From Lantana camara (lineage: Eukaryota > Streptophyta > Magnoliopsida > Lamiales > Verbenaceae): DNA of 64,000 nt. Positions 1-10,578 of the stretch are shown here, one piece after another. The notes under the pieces are model-generated. The model was not told the DNA's origin. It was given only the letters and a program-made list of their open reading frames with translations, and made no database searches. Position 1 is the stretch's first letter. The number at the start of each line of letters is the position of its first letter. Location: positions 44,389,001 through 44,453,000 of the forward strand of contig CM074858.1 in NCBI GenBank assembly GCA_037501455.1, read 5' to 3'. A program made the position numbers and the translations under genes.

Positions 1-858
1 GAAGATTTTAGGGTTTTCGTATTCTTGGATTTGAAATTGGAGACAATTGGCTTGGAATTTGAAAAAATTGGTTGAGGAATTGGAACGAGCACGAGGAGTA
101 CTTGCACGGACGATTTTTCGGGATTTTTTTGGCACGCTCCGGTGGCGGCGTTCCGGAGGGCTTCAGACAGTTTGTCCGCTTCGGTGTGGTGAGTCCAACG
201 CCACTTTCCGTTCGTCAATCGGATGTCTGGTTGATTTGTTATGAATTTATTTATGTATTTGTGATTATTTGATTTAATTGTTTTAAATGAAAATTAATTG
301 TCATATGCTTGAATTGTCGATCGAAATGAATTCCATTGTATATGAAATCATGTATGAAATGCAACGTGATATGTATGGACGTTTTGGTTTTCAAATTGAA
401 TCCCGACACATTGAAATTTCGCTATTTGCTTACCTTTAAGGGGTGTATGTGTAATTTTTATAAACATGTAAATTTGTATGATTTCTACTAACTAAACCTT
501 AGTATTTGATAAACGATTATACCAACCTTGGCTAAGTAAAAGAGGAATTATTATGTCTATAATGACTTAATTAGAAACTATGAAAGTTAGAAATAATTTA
601 CCGTACTATGTATGAATTAATTGGCCACTCTTGGAAGTAAGAAATGATTTATTCGCATAAATATGAATTGGTTGTGCATTGTATGAATTATATTGGACTT
701 TGTAGGGTTGAATGATTATGCTATCCTTTGTTTATGCATTTCATGACTTGAATGAGATTCGTTACATGTTTCATTGACTAATTTCATCCATTGAGAAATG
801 TTGTAAGATATAGATTGATTTCTTGGGATAATTGGTTAAGTACATGACCCATTTGACC

Positions 859-2088
859 TGTAGCACCCCAACACGTAAAGATGCCACACCCCCGAACTAC
901 AGGTCGATCCACACACGAAATGGATAGTCTGTACATGAATCAACCTGCAACGAAGGGACTAACTCACAAATCACATATGATAATGTATAAAAGTAAAGCA
1001 GAAGAATGCTATGTCATTGTTCATTTATCAAGTAGTTCAAATGCGAATTTTACATGTCAATACATTATCATCTCCTAAGATAAATAACAAATAACATTAA
1101 CAACATTTCCTTTGAAATGATAATTAAATAAATGCACCGTGCGGAGCTCGAATGCAAGGATTCGACTCAGCTTGATTCTCTTTTAGAGTATACCTGTAAG
1201 AACACTGTACATATATGGATTTCCCCAAATATCTCCATCACTCATATAAACTCCATCACTCCAATAAACACCATCACCCCAATAAACTCCATCACTCCAT
1301 TAACAGGAAGGTTACGAGCCTTCACCATTCACGGTAACACTGTAATACGGTAATCACGATGCATGGGTTGCTTTGCATGAACATGACACTAATCAAACTA
1401 CACGCATTACTTTGCATGAGCCTGAGTTGCTTGGAATCACTTGAACGGTGCAATCACGGTACGCGCATTGCTTTGCACGACTATGACATTAATCAAGCTA
1501 CACGTATTGCTTTGCATGAGCCTGAATTGCTTGCTGACAGGTAACAAGACGATTCATGTGAACGTGGAGAACCACTTTGAAAGAAAGAGATGAGAGATGA
1601 TGACGAAGAAGCTTCAAGCTTTCAAGTAATCAATTGGATGGAAGATAGCTTGATGATGATGATGAACCCCCACTTTCCCTTTTTCTTTGATGGAGGAACC
1701 GAGAGAGAGAGATGGAGGTGGATATGCTTGTGTGTATATGAAATGAAGAAATGAAAGAGATGCATATATTACGTGATGCTTCCAAGAGATGGGGTGACTC
1801 GCCATAATTTGCTATTAAGTCCCCAAGTTATCTAGTTCATGCAATCAAGTTCATACTCAGGAATAATGAGCAATTTAGTCCAAGAATATATTCATGAAAT
1901 TTAGTCTACTAATTTAAAATAATGATCCATTTGATACTTATTTCATGTAATCAAATTGAAAGATAATTTATACGATTTATCATGAATTATAGGAATTTAA
2001 TAAACGAGAGAATTAAAAATAATCCTGACTCTTGGAAAAATTGACACATGTCGTGCGTACCAAGAAAGCCGGAAATTGGGGCGTTACA
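859..2088 (-). repeat. Array LTR 1 (outermost left)
   Basis: Starts TGTAGCACCCC on the plus strand and ends GGCGTTACA, so the element reads TGTAACGCC...GTGCTACA on the minus strand. It lacks about 27 bp near 1566 that the other copies have (3725-3755). Contains an 18-bp minisatellite (about 1228-1300) and short repeats of an ATTGCTTTGCATGA word at 1365-1540. Confidence 0.9.
1228..1302. repeat. 18-bp minisatellite in array LTRs
   Basis: Consensus AATAAACNCCATCACNCC, repeated 2-4 times. Homologous blocks lie at about 3377-3460, 4955-5030, 6530-6600, 8095-8185 and 9685-9770. Copy number differs between units. Confidence 0.8.
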
Positions 2089-2404
2089 ATTCCCTCCCCC
2101 CTTAAGAGGATCCGTCCTCGGATTCACCCTTCTCTTGTGTAATAGAATTAAAGTCAACTAACAAGGAGTTAGATTTAACAACGATGAAGTAATGTAAGAT
2201 GCAACAATTAATTTCACAAAGTTCAAGTAGGCACGTTGATCATATGATTTACCAAGTCATATAAAGTCACTTGGTGAGCAATTAATGTCAAGAATGAATG
2301 TAATGTACAAGTTATCAAATAATTCCTATGCCGATCGACCTAGACTTGACATAACACGGCACTAGAACCTCGATTTTGCAACCGGGCTCTGATACCACTT
2401 CAGA
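2089..2404 (-). repeat. Array internal region 1 with PBS and PPT
   Basis: Only 316 bp. On the minus strand it opens with the primer site TGGTATCAGAGC (complement of 2386-2397), then about 270 bp of noncoding sequence, then a stem-loop and polypurine tract AAGGGGGAGGGAAT abutting LTR 1. No coding potential. Confidence 0.88.
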
Positions 2405-4271
2405 TGTAGCAGCCCAACACGTAAGGATCCCACACCCCTGCACTATAGGTGGATCCACACACGAAATGGATAGTTCGTGCATGAATCAACCTGCACCGAG
2501 CGGGACTAACTCAGAAATCACATATCATAATGTATAAAAGTAAAGCGGAAGCATGCTATGTCATTATTGTGATACCTTATCCCACATCGGGAAAGTATAA
2601 GGATTAAGTTTAGTATATAAGTTAAAGAGTCCAAGTATAACCAATGGATATCCCTTTTGGGAAGTGGTTTAGGCCCAATTTCAGGTTATACTCGGTGGGC
2701 TTGGAGACTTGCGCTCGCGTCCAACGGGTCCGCGGACCCGGGACGTGACAAAGGGTATCAGAGCCGCTCGTCAGCCGCAGGAGCTAAGTGCTATACTGGG
2801 CAAAGTGCTACGCACATGGGAGCCACCTCTTGAGCCTGCGGGGCAAAGTGCTACATGTGTGGGAGCCACCTCTTGAGCCCGTAGGAGCCACCTCTAGAGT
2901 CCCAACGCGGACGAGTCGGTCATGGGCTATATGTCATGCCGCGATGAGGACGTCGCGATTCTGAAGGAGGGGTGATTGTGATACCCTGTCCCACATCGGG
3001 AAAGTATAAGGATTAAGTTTAGTATATAAGTTAAAGAGTCCAACTATAACCAATGGATATCCCATTTGGGCAGTGGTTTAGGCCCAATTTCAGGTTATAC
3101 TCGGTGGGCTTGGAGACTTGCGTTCGCATCCAATGGGTCCGCGGACCCGGGACGTGACAATTGTTCATTTATCAAGTAGTTCACATGCGAATTTTACATG
3201 TCAATACATTATCATCTCCTAAGATAAATAACAAATGACATTAACAATAGTTCCTTTGAAATGTAATTAAATAAATGCACCGTGCGGAGCTCGAATGCAA
3301 GGACTCGACTCAGCTTGATTCTCTTTTAGAGTGTACCTGCAAGAACACTGTACATATATGGATTTCCCCAAATATCTCCATCACTCCTATAAACCCCATC
3401 AATCCAACAAACACCATCACCCCAATAAACTCCATCACTCCAATCATTCCATCACCCCATTAACAGGAAGGTTCCGAGCCTTCACCATTCACGGTAATAC
3501 TATAACACGATAATCACAATGCATGCATTGCTTTGCATGAACATGACACTAATTAAACTATACGCATTGCTTTGCATGAGCCTGAGTTGTTTGTAATCAC
3601 TTGAACGGTCCAGTCACGGTACGCACATTCCTTTGCATGACTATGACATTAATCAAGCTACACGCATTACTTTGCATGAGCCTGAATTGCTTGTTGACAG
3701 GTGACAAGACGATTCACGTGAACGTGCTCACTGATCCCAATCGCTGCTCTGGAGAACCACTTTGAAAGAAAGAGATGAGAGATGATGAAGAAGAAGCTTC
3801 AAGCTTTCAAGTAATGAATTGGATGGAAGATAGCTTGATGATGATGATGAACTCCCACTTTCCCTTCTTCTTTGATGGAGGAACCGAGAGAGAGATGGAG
3901 GTGGATATGCTTGTGTGTATATGAAATGAAGAAATGAAAGAGATGCATATATTACGTGATGCTTCCAAGAGATGGGGTGACTCACCATAATTTGCTATTA
4001 AGTCCGCAAGTTGTCTAGTTCATGCAATCAACTTCATACTCAGGAAGAATGAGCAATTTAGTCCAAGAATATATTCATGAAATTTAGTCTACTAATTTAA
4101 AATAATGATCCATTTGATACTTGTTTCATGTAATCACATTGAAAGATAATTTATACGATTTATCATGAATTATAGGAATTTAATAAACGAGAGAATTAAA
4201 AGTAATCCTGACTCTTGGAAAAATTCACACATGTCGTGCGTACCTGGAAAGCCGGAAATTGGGGCGCTACG
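2405..4271 (-). repeat. Array LTR 2, interrupted by a TRIM
   Basis: Same LTR family, split by the TRIM at 2568-3159. Without it the LTR is about 1.27 kb. Its right end is mutated (GCGCTACG instead of GCGTTACA). Confidence 0.9.
2568..3159 (+). mobile_element. TRIM (terminal-repeat retrotransposon in miniature)
   Basis: A 592-bp element with two 183-bp LTRs (2568-2750 and 2977-3159) beginning TGTGATACC and ending GGGACGTGACA. The first LTR is followed by a primer site GGTATCAGAGC (2754-2764), and the second is preceded by a purine-rich tract GAAGGAGGGG (2963-2972). The internal region is only 226 bp and contains two imperfect copies of a block with GGGAGCCACCTCTTGAGCC. Flanks ATTAT (2563-2567) and ATTGT (3160-3164) are a target duplication with one substitution, and the other array units show the empty site. 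No 5S rRNA-like segment is seen, so it is not an obvious Cassandra. Confidence 0.9.
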
Positions 4272-4586
4272 ATTCCCTCCCCCTTAAGAGAATCCGTCCT
4301 CGGATTCACCCTTCTGTTGTGTAATAAAATTAAAGTCAACTAACAAGGAGTTAGATGTAACAACGATGAAGTAATGTAAGATGCAACAATTAATTTCATA
4401 AAGTTCAAGTAGGCACGTTGATCATATGATTTACCAAGTCATATAAAGTCACTTGATGGGCAATTAATGTCAAGAATGAATGTAATGTACAAGTTATCAA
4501 ATAATTCCTATGCCGATCGACCTAGACTTGACACAACATGACACTAGAACCTCGGTTTTGCACCCAGGCTCTGATACCACTTCAGA
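4272..4586 (-). repeat. Array internal region 2
   Basis: 315 bp with the same layout as the other internal regions. Its pre-PPT stem-loop is perfect (4290-4307: 7-bp arms, 4-nt loop). Confidence 0.88.
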
Positions 4587-5839
4587 TGTAGCACCCGAAC
4601 ACGTAAGGATACCACACCCCCGCACTACAGGTGGATCCACACACGAAATGGATAGTCCGTACATGAATCAACCTGCAGCGAACGGGACTAACTCACAAAT
4701 CATATATCATAACGTATAAAAGTAAAGCGGAAGCATGCTATGTCATTGTTCATTTATCAAGTAGTTGACATGCGAATTTTACATGTCAATACATTATCAT
4801 CTCCTAAGATAAATAAGAAATAACATTAACAACAGTTCCTTTGAAATGATAATTAAATAAATGCACCGTGCGGAGCTCGAATACAAGGACTCGACTCAGC
4901 TTGATCCCCTTTTAGAGTGTACCTGCAAGAACACTGTACATATATGCATTTCCCCAAATATCTCCATCACTCCAACAAACACCATCGCCCCAATAAACTC
5001 CATCACTCCAATCATTCCATCACTCCATTAACGGGAAGGTTGCGAGCCTTCACCATTCACGGTAACACTGTAACACGATAATCACGATGCATGAATTGCT
5101 CTGCATGAGCATGACACTAATCAAACTACATGCATTGCTTTGCATGAGCCTGAGTTGCTTGCAATCACTTGAACGGTCCAATCACGGTACGCGCATTGCT
5201 TTGCACGACTATGACATTAATCAAGCTACACGCATTGCTTTGCATGAGCCTGAATTGCTTGCTGACAGGTAACAAGACGATTCACGTGAACGTGCTCATT
5301 GATCCCAATCGCTGCTCTGGAGAACCACTTTGAAAGAAAGAGATGAGAGATGATTAAGAAGAAGCTTCAAGCTTTCAAGTAATCAATTTGATGGAAGATA
5401 GCTTGATGATGATGATGAACTCCCACTTTCCCTTCTTCTTTGATGGAGGAACCGAGAGAGAGATGGAGGTGGATATGTTTGTGTGTATATGAAATGAAGA
5501 AATGAAAGAGATGCATATATTACGTGATGCTTCCAAGAGATGGGGTGACTCACCATAATTTGCTATTAAGTCCCCAAGTTGTCTAGTTCATGCAATCAAG
5601 TTCATACTCAGGAAGAATGAGCAATTTAGTCCAAGAATATATTCATGAAATTTAGTCTACTAATTTAAAATAATGATCCATTTGATACTTATTTCATGTA
5701 ATCACATTGAAAGAAAATTTATACGATTTATCATGAATTATAGGAATTTAATAAACGAGAGAATTAAAAATAATCCTGACTCTTGGAAACATTCACACAT
5801 GTTGTGCGTACCTGGAATGCCGGAAATTGGGGCGTTGCA
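4587..5839 (-). repeat. Array LTR 3
   Basis: 1253 bp. Its minisatellite at 4960-5030 is one 18-bp unit shorter than in LTR 2, 5 and 6, a state shared only with LTR 4. Confidence 0.9.
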
Positions 5840-6154
5840 ATTCCCTCCCCCTTAAGAGAATCCGTCCTCGGATACACCCTGCTCTTGTGTAATAAAATTA
5901 AAGTTAACTAACAAGGAGTTAGATGTAACAACGATGACGTAATTTAAGATGCAACAATTAATTTCACAAAGTTCAAGTAGGCACATTGATCATATGATTT
6001 ACAAATTCATATAAAGTCACTTGATGAGCAATTAATGTCAAGAATGAATGTAATGTACAAGTTATCAAATAATTCCTATGCCGATCGACCTAGACTTGAC
6101 ACAACACGACACTAGAACCTCGGTTTTGCAACCGGGCTCTGATACCACTTCAGA
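5840..6154 (-). repeat. Array internal region 3
   Basis: 315 bp. Shares private variants with internal region 4 (AAAGTTAACTAAC, GATGACGTAATTTAAG, AATTCATATAAAG), so one was copied from the other. Confidence 0.88.
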
Positions 6155-7408
6155 TGTAGCACCCTAACACCTAAGGATGCCACACCCCCCGCACTACAGG
6201 TCAATCCACACACGAAATGGGTAGTCCATACAAGAATCAACCAACAGCGAACTGGACTAACTCACAAATCACATATCATAATGTATAAAAGTAAAGCGGA
6301 AGCATGCTATGTTATTGTTCATTTATCAAGTAGTTCACATGCGAATTTTACATGTCAATACATTATCATCTCCTAAGATAAATAACAAATAACATTAACA
6401 ACAGTTCCTTTGAAATGATAATTAAATAAATGCACCGTGCGGAGCTCGAATGCAAGGACTCGACTCAGCTTGATTCCGTTTTAGAGTGTACCTGCAAGAA
6501 CACTGTACATATATGGATTTCCCCAAATATCTCCATCACTCCAACAAACACCATCACCCCAATAAACTCCATCACTCCAATCTTTCCATCACTCCATTAA
6601 TGGGAAGGTTGCGAGCCTTCACCATTCACGGTAACACTGTAACACGATAATCACGATGCATACATTGCTTTGCATGAGCATGACACTAGTCAAACTACAC
6701 GCAATGCTTTGCATGAGCCTGAGTTGCTTGCAATCACTTGAACGGTCCAATCACGGTACGCGCATTGCTTTGCACGACTATGACATTAATCAAGCTACAC
6801 GCATTGCTTTGCATGAGCCTGAATTGCTTGCTGACAGGTAACAAGACGATTCACGTGAACGTGCTCATTGATCCCAATCGCTGCTCTGGAGAACCATTTT
6901 GAAAGAAAGAGATGAGAGATGATGAAGAAAAAGCTTCAAGCTTTCAAGTAATCAATTTGATGGAAGATAGCTTGATGATGATGATGAACTCTTACTTTCC
7001 CTTCTTCTTTGATGGAGTAATCGAGAGAGAGATGGAGGTGGATATGCTTGTGTGTATATGAAATGAAGAAATGAAAGAGATGCATATATTACGTGATGCT
7101 TCCAAGAGATGGGGTGACTCCCCATAATTTGCTATTAAGTCCCCAAGTTGTCTAGTTCATGCAATCAAGTTCACACTCAGGAAGAATGAGCAATTTAGTC
7201 CAAGAATATATTTATGAAATTTAGTCTACTGATTTAAAATAATGATCCATTTGATACTTATTTCATATAATCACATTGAAAGATAATTTATACGATTTAT
7301 CATGAATTATAGGAATTTAATAAACGAGAGAATTAAAAATAATCCTGACTCTTGGAAACATTCACACATGTTGTGCGTACCTGGAAAGCCGGAAATTGGG
7401 GCGTTACA
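6155..7408 (-). repeat. Array LTR 4, chimeric between LTR 5-like and LTR 3-like halves
   Basis: 1254 bp. Its left part carries LTR 5 variants (GGTCAATCC, GCGAACTGGAC, GATTCCGTTTTA). From about 6540 it carries LTR 3 variants (shortened minisatellite, GGAAACATTCACACATGTTG at 7357). The switch lies between about 6480 and 6545. Confidence 0.85.
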
Positions 7409-7723
7409 ATTCCCTCCCCCTTAAGAGAATCCGTCCTCGGATTCACCCTTCTCTTGTGTAATAAAATTAAAGTTAACTAACAAGGAGTTAGATGTAACAA
7501 CGATGACGTAATTTAAGATGCAACAATTAATTTCACAAAGTTCAAGTAGGCACGTTGATCATCTGATTTACCAATTCATATAAAGTCACTTGATGAGCAA
7601 TTAATGTCAAGAATGAATGTAATGTACAAGTTATCAAATAATTCCTATGCCGATCGACGTAGACTTGACACAACACGACACTAGAACCTCGGTTTTGCAA
7701 CCGGGCTCTGATACCACTTCAGA
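7409..7723 (-). repeat. Array internal region 4
   Basis: 315 bp. Duplicate of internal region 3 by shared variants. PBS and PPT are both present. Confidence 0.88.
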
Positions 7724-8994
7724 TGTAGCACCCCAACACGTAAGGATGCCACACCCCCGCACTACAGGTCAATCCACACACGAAATGGATAGTCCATACA
7801 TGAATCAACCTACAGCGAACTGGACTAACTCACAAATCACATATCATAATGTATAAAAGTAAAGCGGAAGCATGCTATGTCATTGTTCATTTATCAAGTA
7901 GTTCACATGCGAATTTTACATGTCAATACATTATCATCTCCAAAGATAAATAAAAAATAACATTAACAACAGTTCCTCTGAAATGATAATTAAATAAATG
8001 CACCGTGTGGAGCTCGAATGCAAGGACTCGACTCAGCTTGATTCCGTTTTATAGTGTACCTGCGAGAACACTGTACATATATGGATTTCCCCAAATATCT
8101 CCATCACTCCTATAAACCCCATCACTCCAATAAACACCATCACCCCAATAAACTCCATGACTCGAATAATTCCATCACTCCATTAACGGGAAGGTTGCGA
8201 GCCTTCACCATTCATGGTAACACTGTAACACGGTAATCACGATCTATGCATTGCTTTGCATGAACATGACACTAATCAAACTGCACACATTGCTTTGCAT
8301 GAGCCTGAGTTGCTTGCAATCACTTGAACGGTCCAATCACGGTACGCGCATTGCTTTGCACGACTATGACATTTATCAAGCTACACGCATTGCTTTGGAT
8401 GAGCCTGAATTGCTTGTTGACAGGTAACAAGACCATTCACGTGAACGTGCTCATTGATCCCAATCGCTCCTCTGGAGAACCACTTTGAAAGAAAGAGATG
8501 AGAGATGATGAAGAAGAAGCTTCAAGCTTTCAAGTAATCAATTGCATGGAAGATAGCTTGATGATGATGATGAACTCCCACTTTCCCTTCTTCTTTGATG
8601 GAGGAACCGAGAGAGAGATGGAGGTGGATGTGCTTGTGTGTATATGAAATGAAGAAATGAAAGAGATGCATATATTACGTGATGCTTCCCAGAGATGGGG
8701 TGACTCACCATAATTTGCTATTAAGTCCCCAAGTTGTCTAGTTCATGCAATCAAGGTCATACTCAGGAAGAATGAGCAATTTAGTCCAAGAATATATTCA
8801 TGAAATTTAGTCTACTAATTTAAAATAATGATCCATTTGATACTTATTTCATGTAACCACATTGAAAGATAATTTATACGATTTATCATGAATTATAGGA
8901 ATTTAATAAACGAGAGAATGAAAAATAATCCTGACTCTTGGAAAAATTCACACATGTCATGCGTACTTGGAAAGCCGGAAATTGGGGCGTTACA
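7724..8994 (-). repeat. Array LTR 5
   Basis: 1271 bp, with the full-length minisatellite (8100-8180). Shares its PBS-proximal variants with LTR 4. Confidence 0.9.
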
Positions 8995-9309
8995 ATTCCC
9001 TCCCCCTTAAGAGAATCCGTCCTCGGATTCACCCTTCTCTTGTGTAATAAAATTAAAGTCAACTAACAAGGAGTTAGATGTAACAACGATGACGTAATGT
9101 AAGATGCAATAATTAATTTCCCAAAGTTCAAGTAGGCACGTTGATCATATGATTTACCAAGTCATATAAAGTCACTTGATGAGCAATTAATGTCAAGAAT
9201 GAATGTAATGTACAAGTTATCAAATAATTCCTATGCCGATCGACCTAGACTTGACACAACACGACACTAGAACCTTAGTTTTGCAACCGGGCTCTGATAC
9301 CACTTCAGA
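8995..9309 (-). repeat. Array internal region 5
   Basis: 315 bp. PBS complement GCTCTGATACCA at the right end; purine tract (minus strand) abuts LTR 5 on the left. Confidence 0.88.
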
Positions 9310-10578
9310 TGTAGTACCCCAACACATAAGGATGCCACACCCCCACATTACAGGTCGATCCACACACGAAATGGATAGTCCATACATGAATCAACCTGCA
9401 GCGAACGGGACTAACTCACAAATCACATATCATAATGTATAAAAGTAAAGCGGAAGCATGCTATGTCATTGTTCATTTATCAAGTAGTTCACATGCGAAT
9501 TTTACATGTCAATACATTATCATCTCCTAAGATATATAACAAATAACATTAACAACAGTTCCTTTGAAATGATAATTAAATAAATGCACCGTGCGGAGCT
9601 CGAATGCAAGGACTTGACTCAGCTTGATTCCCTTTTAGAGTGTACCTACAAGAACACTGTACATATATGGATTTCCCCAAATATCTCCATCACTCCTATA
9701 AACCCCATCACTCCAATAAACACCATCACCCCAATAAACTCCATCACTCCAATAATTCCATCACTCCATTAACGGGAAGGTTGCGAGCCTTCACCATTCA
9801 CGGTAACACTGTAACACGGTAATCACGATGCATGCATTGCTTTGCATGAACATGACACTAATCAAACTACACGCATTGCTTTGCATGAGCCTGAGTTTCT
9901 TGCAATCACTTGAACGGTCCAATCACGGTATGCGCGTTGCTTTGCACGACTATGACATTAATCAAGCTACACGCATTGCTTTGCATGAGCTTGAATTGCT
10001 TGCTGACAGGTAACAAAACGATTCGCGTGAACGTGCTCATTGATCCCAATCGCTGCTCTGGAGAACCACTTTGAAAGAAAGAGATGAGAGATGATGAAGA
10101 AGAAGCTTCAAGCTTTCAAGTAATCAATTAGATGTAAGATAGCTTGATGATGATGATGAACCCCCACTTTCCCTTCTTCTTTGATGGAGGAACCCAGAGA
10201 GAGATGGAGGTGGATATGCTTGTGTATATGAAATGAAGAAATGAAAGAGATGCATATATTGCGTGATGCTTCCAAGAGATGGGGTGACTCACCATAATTT
10301 GCTATTAACTCCCCAAGTTGTCTAGTTCATGCAATTAAGTTCATACTCAGGAAGAATGAGCAATTTAGTCCAAGAATATATTCATGAAATTTAGTCTACT
10401 AATTTAAAATAATGATCAATTTGATACTTATTTCATGTAATCACATTGAAAGATAATTTATATGATTTATCATGAATTATAGGAATTTAATAAACGAGAG
10501 AATTAAAAATAATCCTGACTCTTGGAAAAATTCACACATGTCGTGCGTACCTGGAAAGCCAGAAATTGTGGCGTTACA
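9310..10578 (-). repeat. Array LTR 6 (outermost right)
   Basis: 1269 bp. Ends GCGTTACA at 10578, directly followed by the target duplication TGACC. No polypurine tract or internal region follows, so it is the terminal (element 5') LTR of the array. Confidence 0.9.

Larger units (their letters stand above)
859..10578 (-). mobile_element. Tandem LTR array: six LTRs and five short internal regions
   Basis: Head-to-tail array on the minus strand: LTR (about 1.23-1.27 kb), internal (315-316 bp), LTR, and so on. LTRs begin at 859, 2405, 4587, 6155, 7724 and 9310. Each internal region has only a primer-binding site next to one LTR and a polypurine tract next to the other, so every internal LTR is shared by two units. 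The same 5-bp sequence, TGACC, flanks the whole array (854-858 and 10579-10583), which is the mark of a single integration. It has no gag or pol, so it must depend on proteins supplied by another element. It is nested in LTR F. Confidence 0.93.

Noticed and set aside
2568..3159. Cassandra TRIM carrying a 5S rRNA promoter
   Set aside because: The 183-bp LTR shows no 5S-like box A/C order that I can recognise.
3728..3988. 86-codon minus-strand frame in array LTR 2 as a gene
   Set aside because: Lies across the LTR, is shortened or broken in the other five copies, is low-complexity (Ser-rich from a GAT repeat) and has no recognised domain.
5087..5272. 61-codon frame recurring in most array units as a conserved small protein
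   Set aside because: It is antisense to the element, made of repeated DNA words, and recurs only because the units are copies. LTR 2 and LTR 5 lack it.
859..10578. CRISPR-like or ordinary satellite array
   Set aside because: Units are about 1.57 kb with LTR ends, PBS and PPT, not short repeats with spacers, and the array ends in a target duplication.
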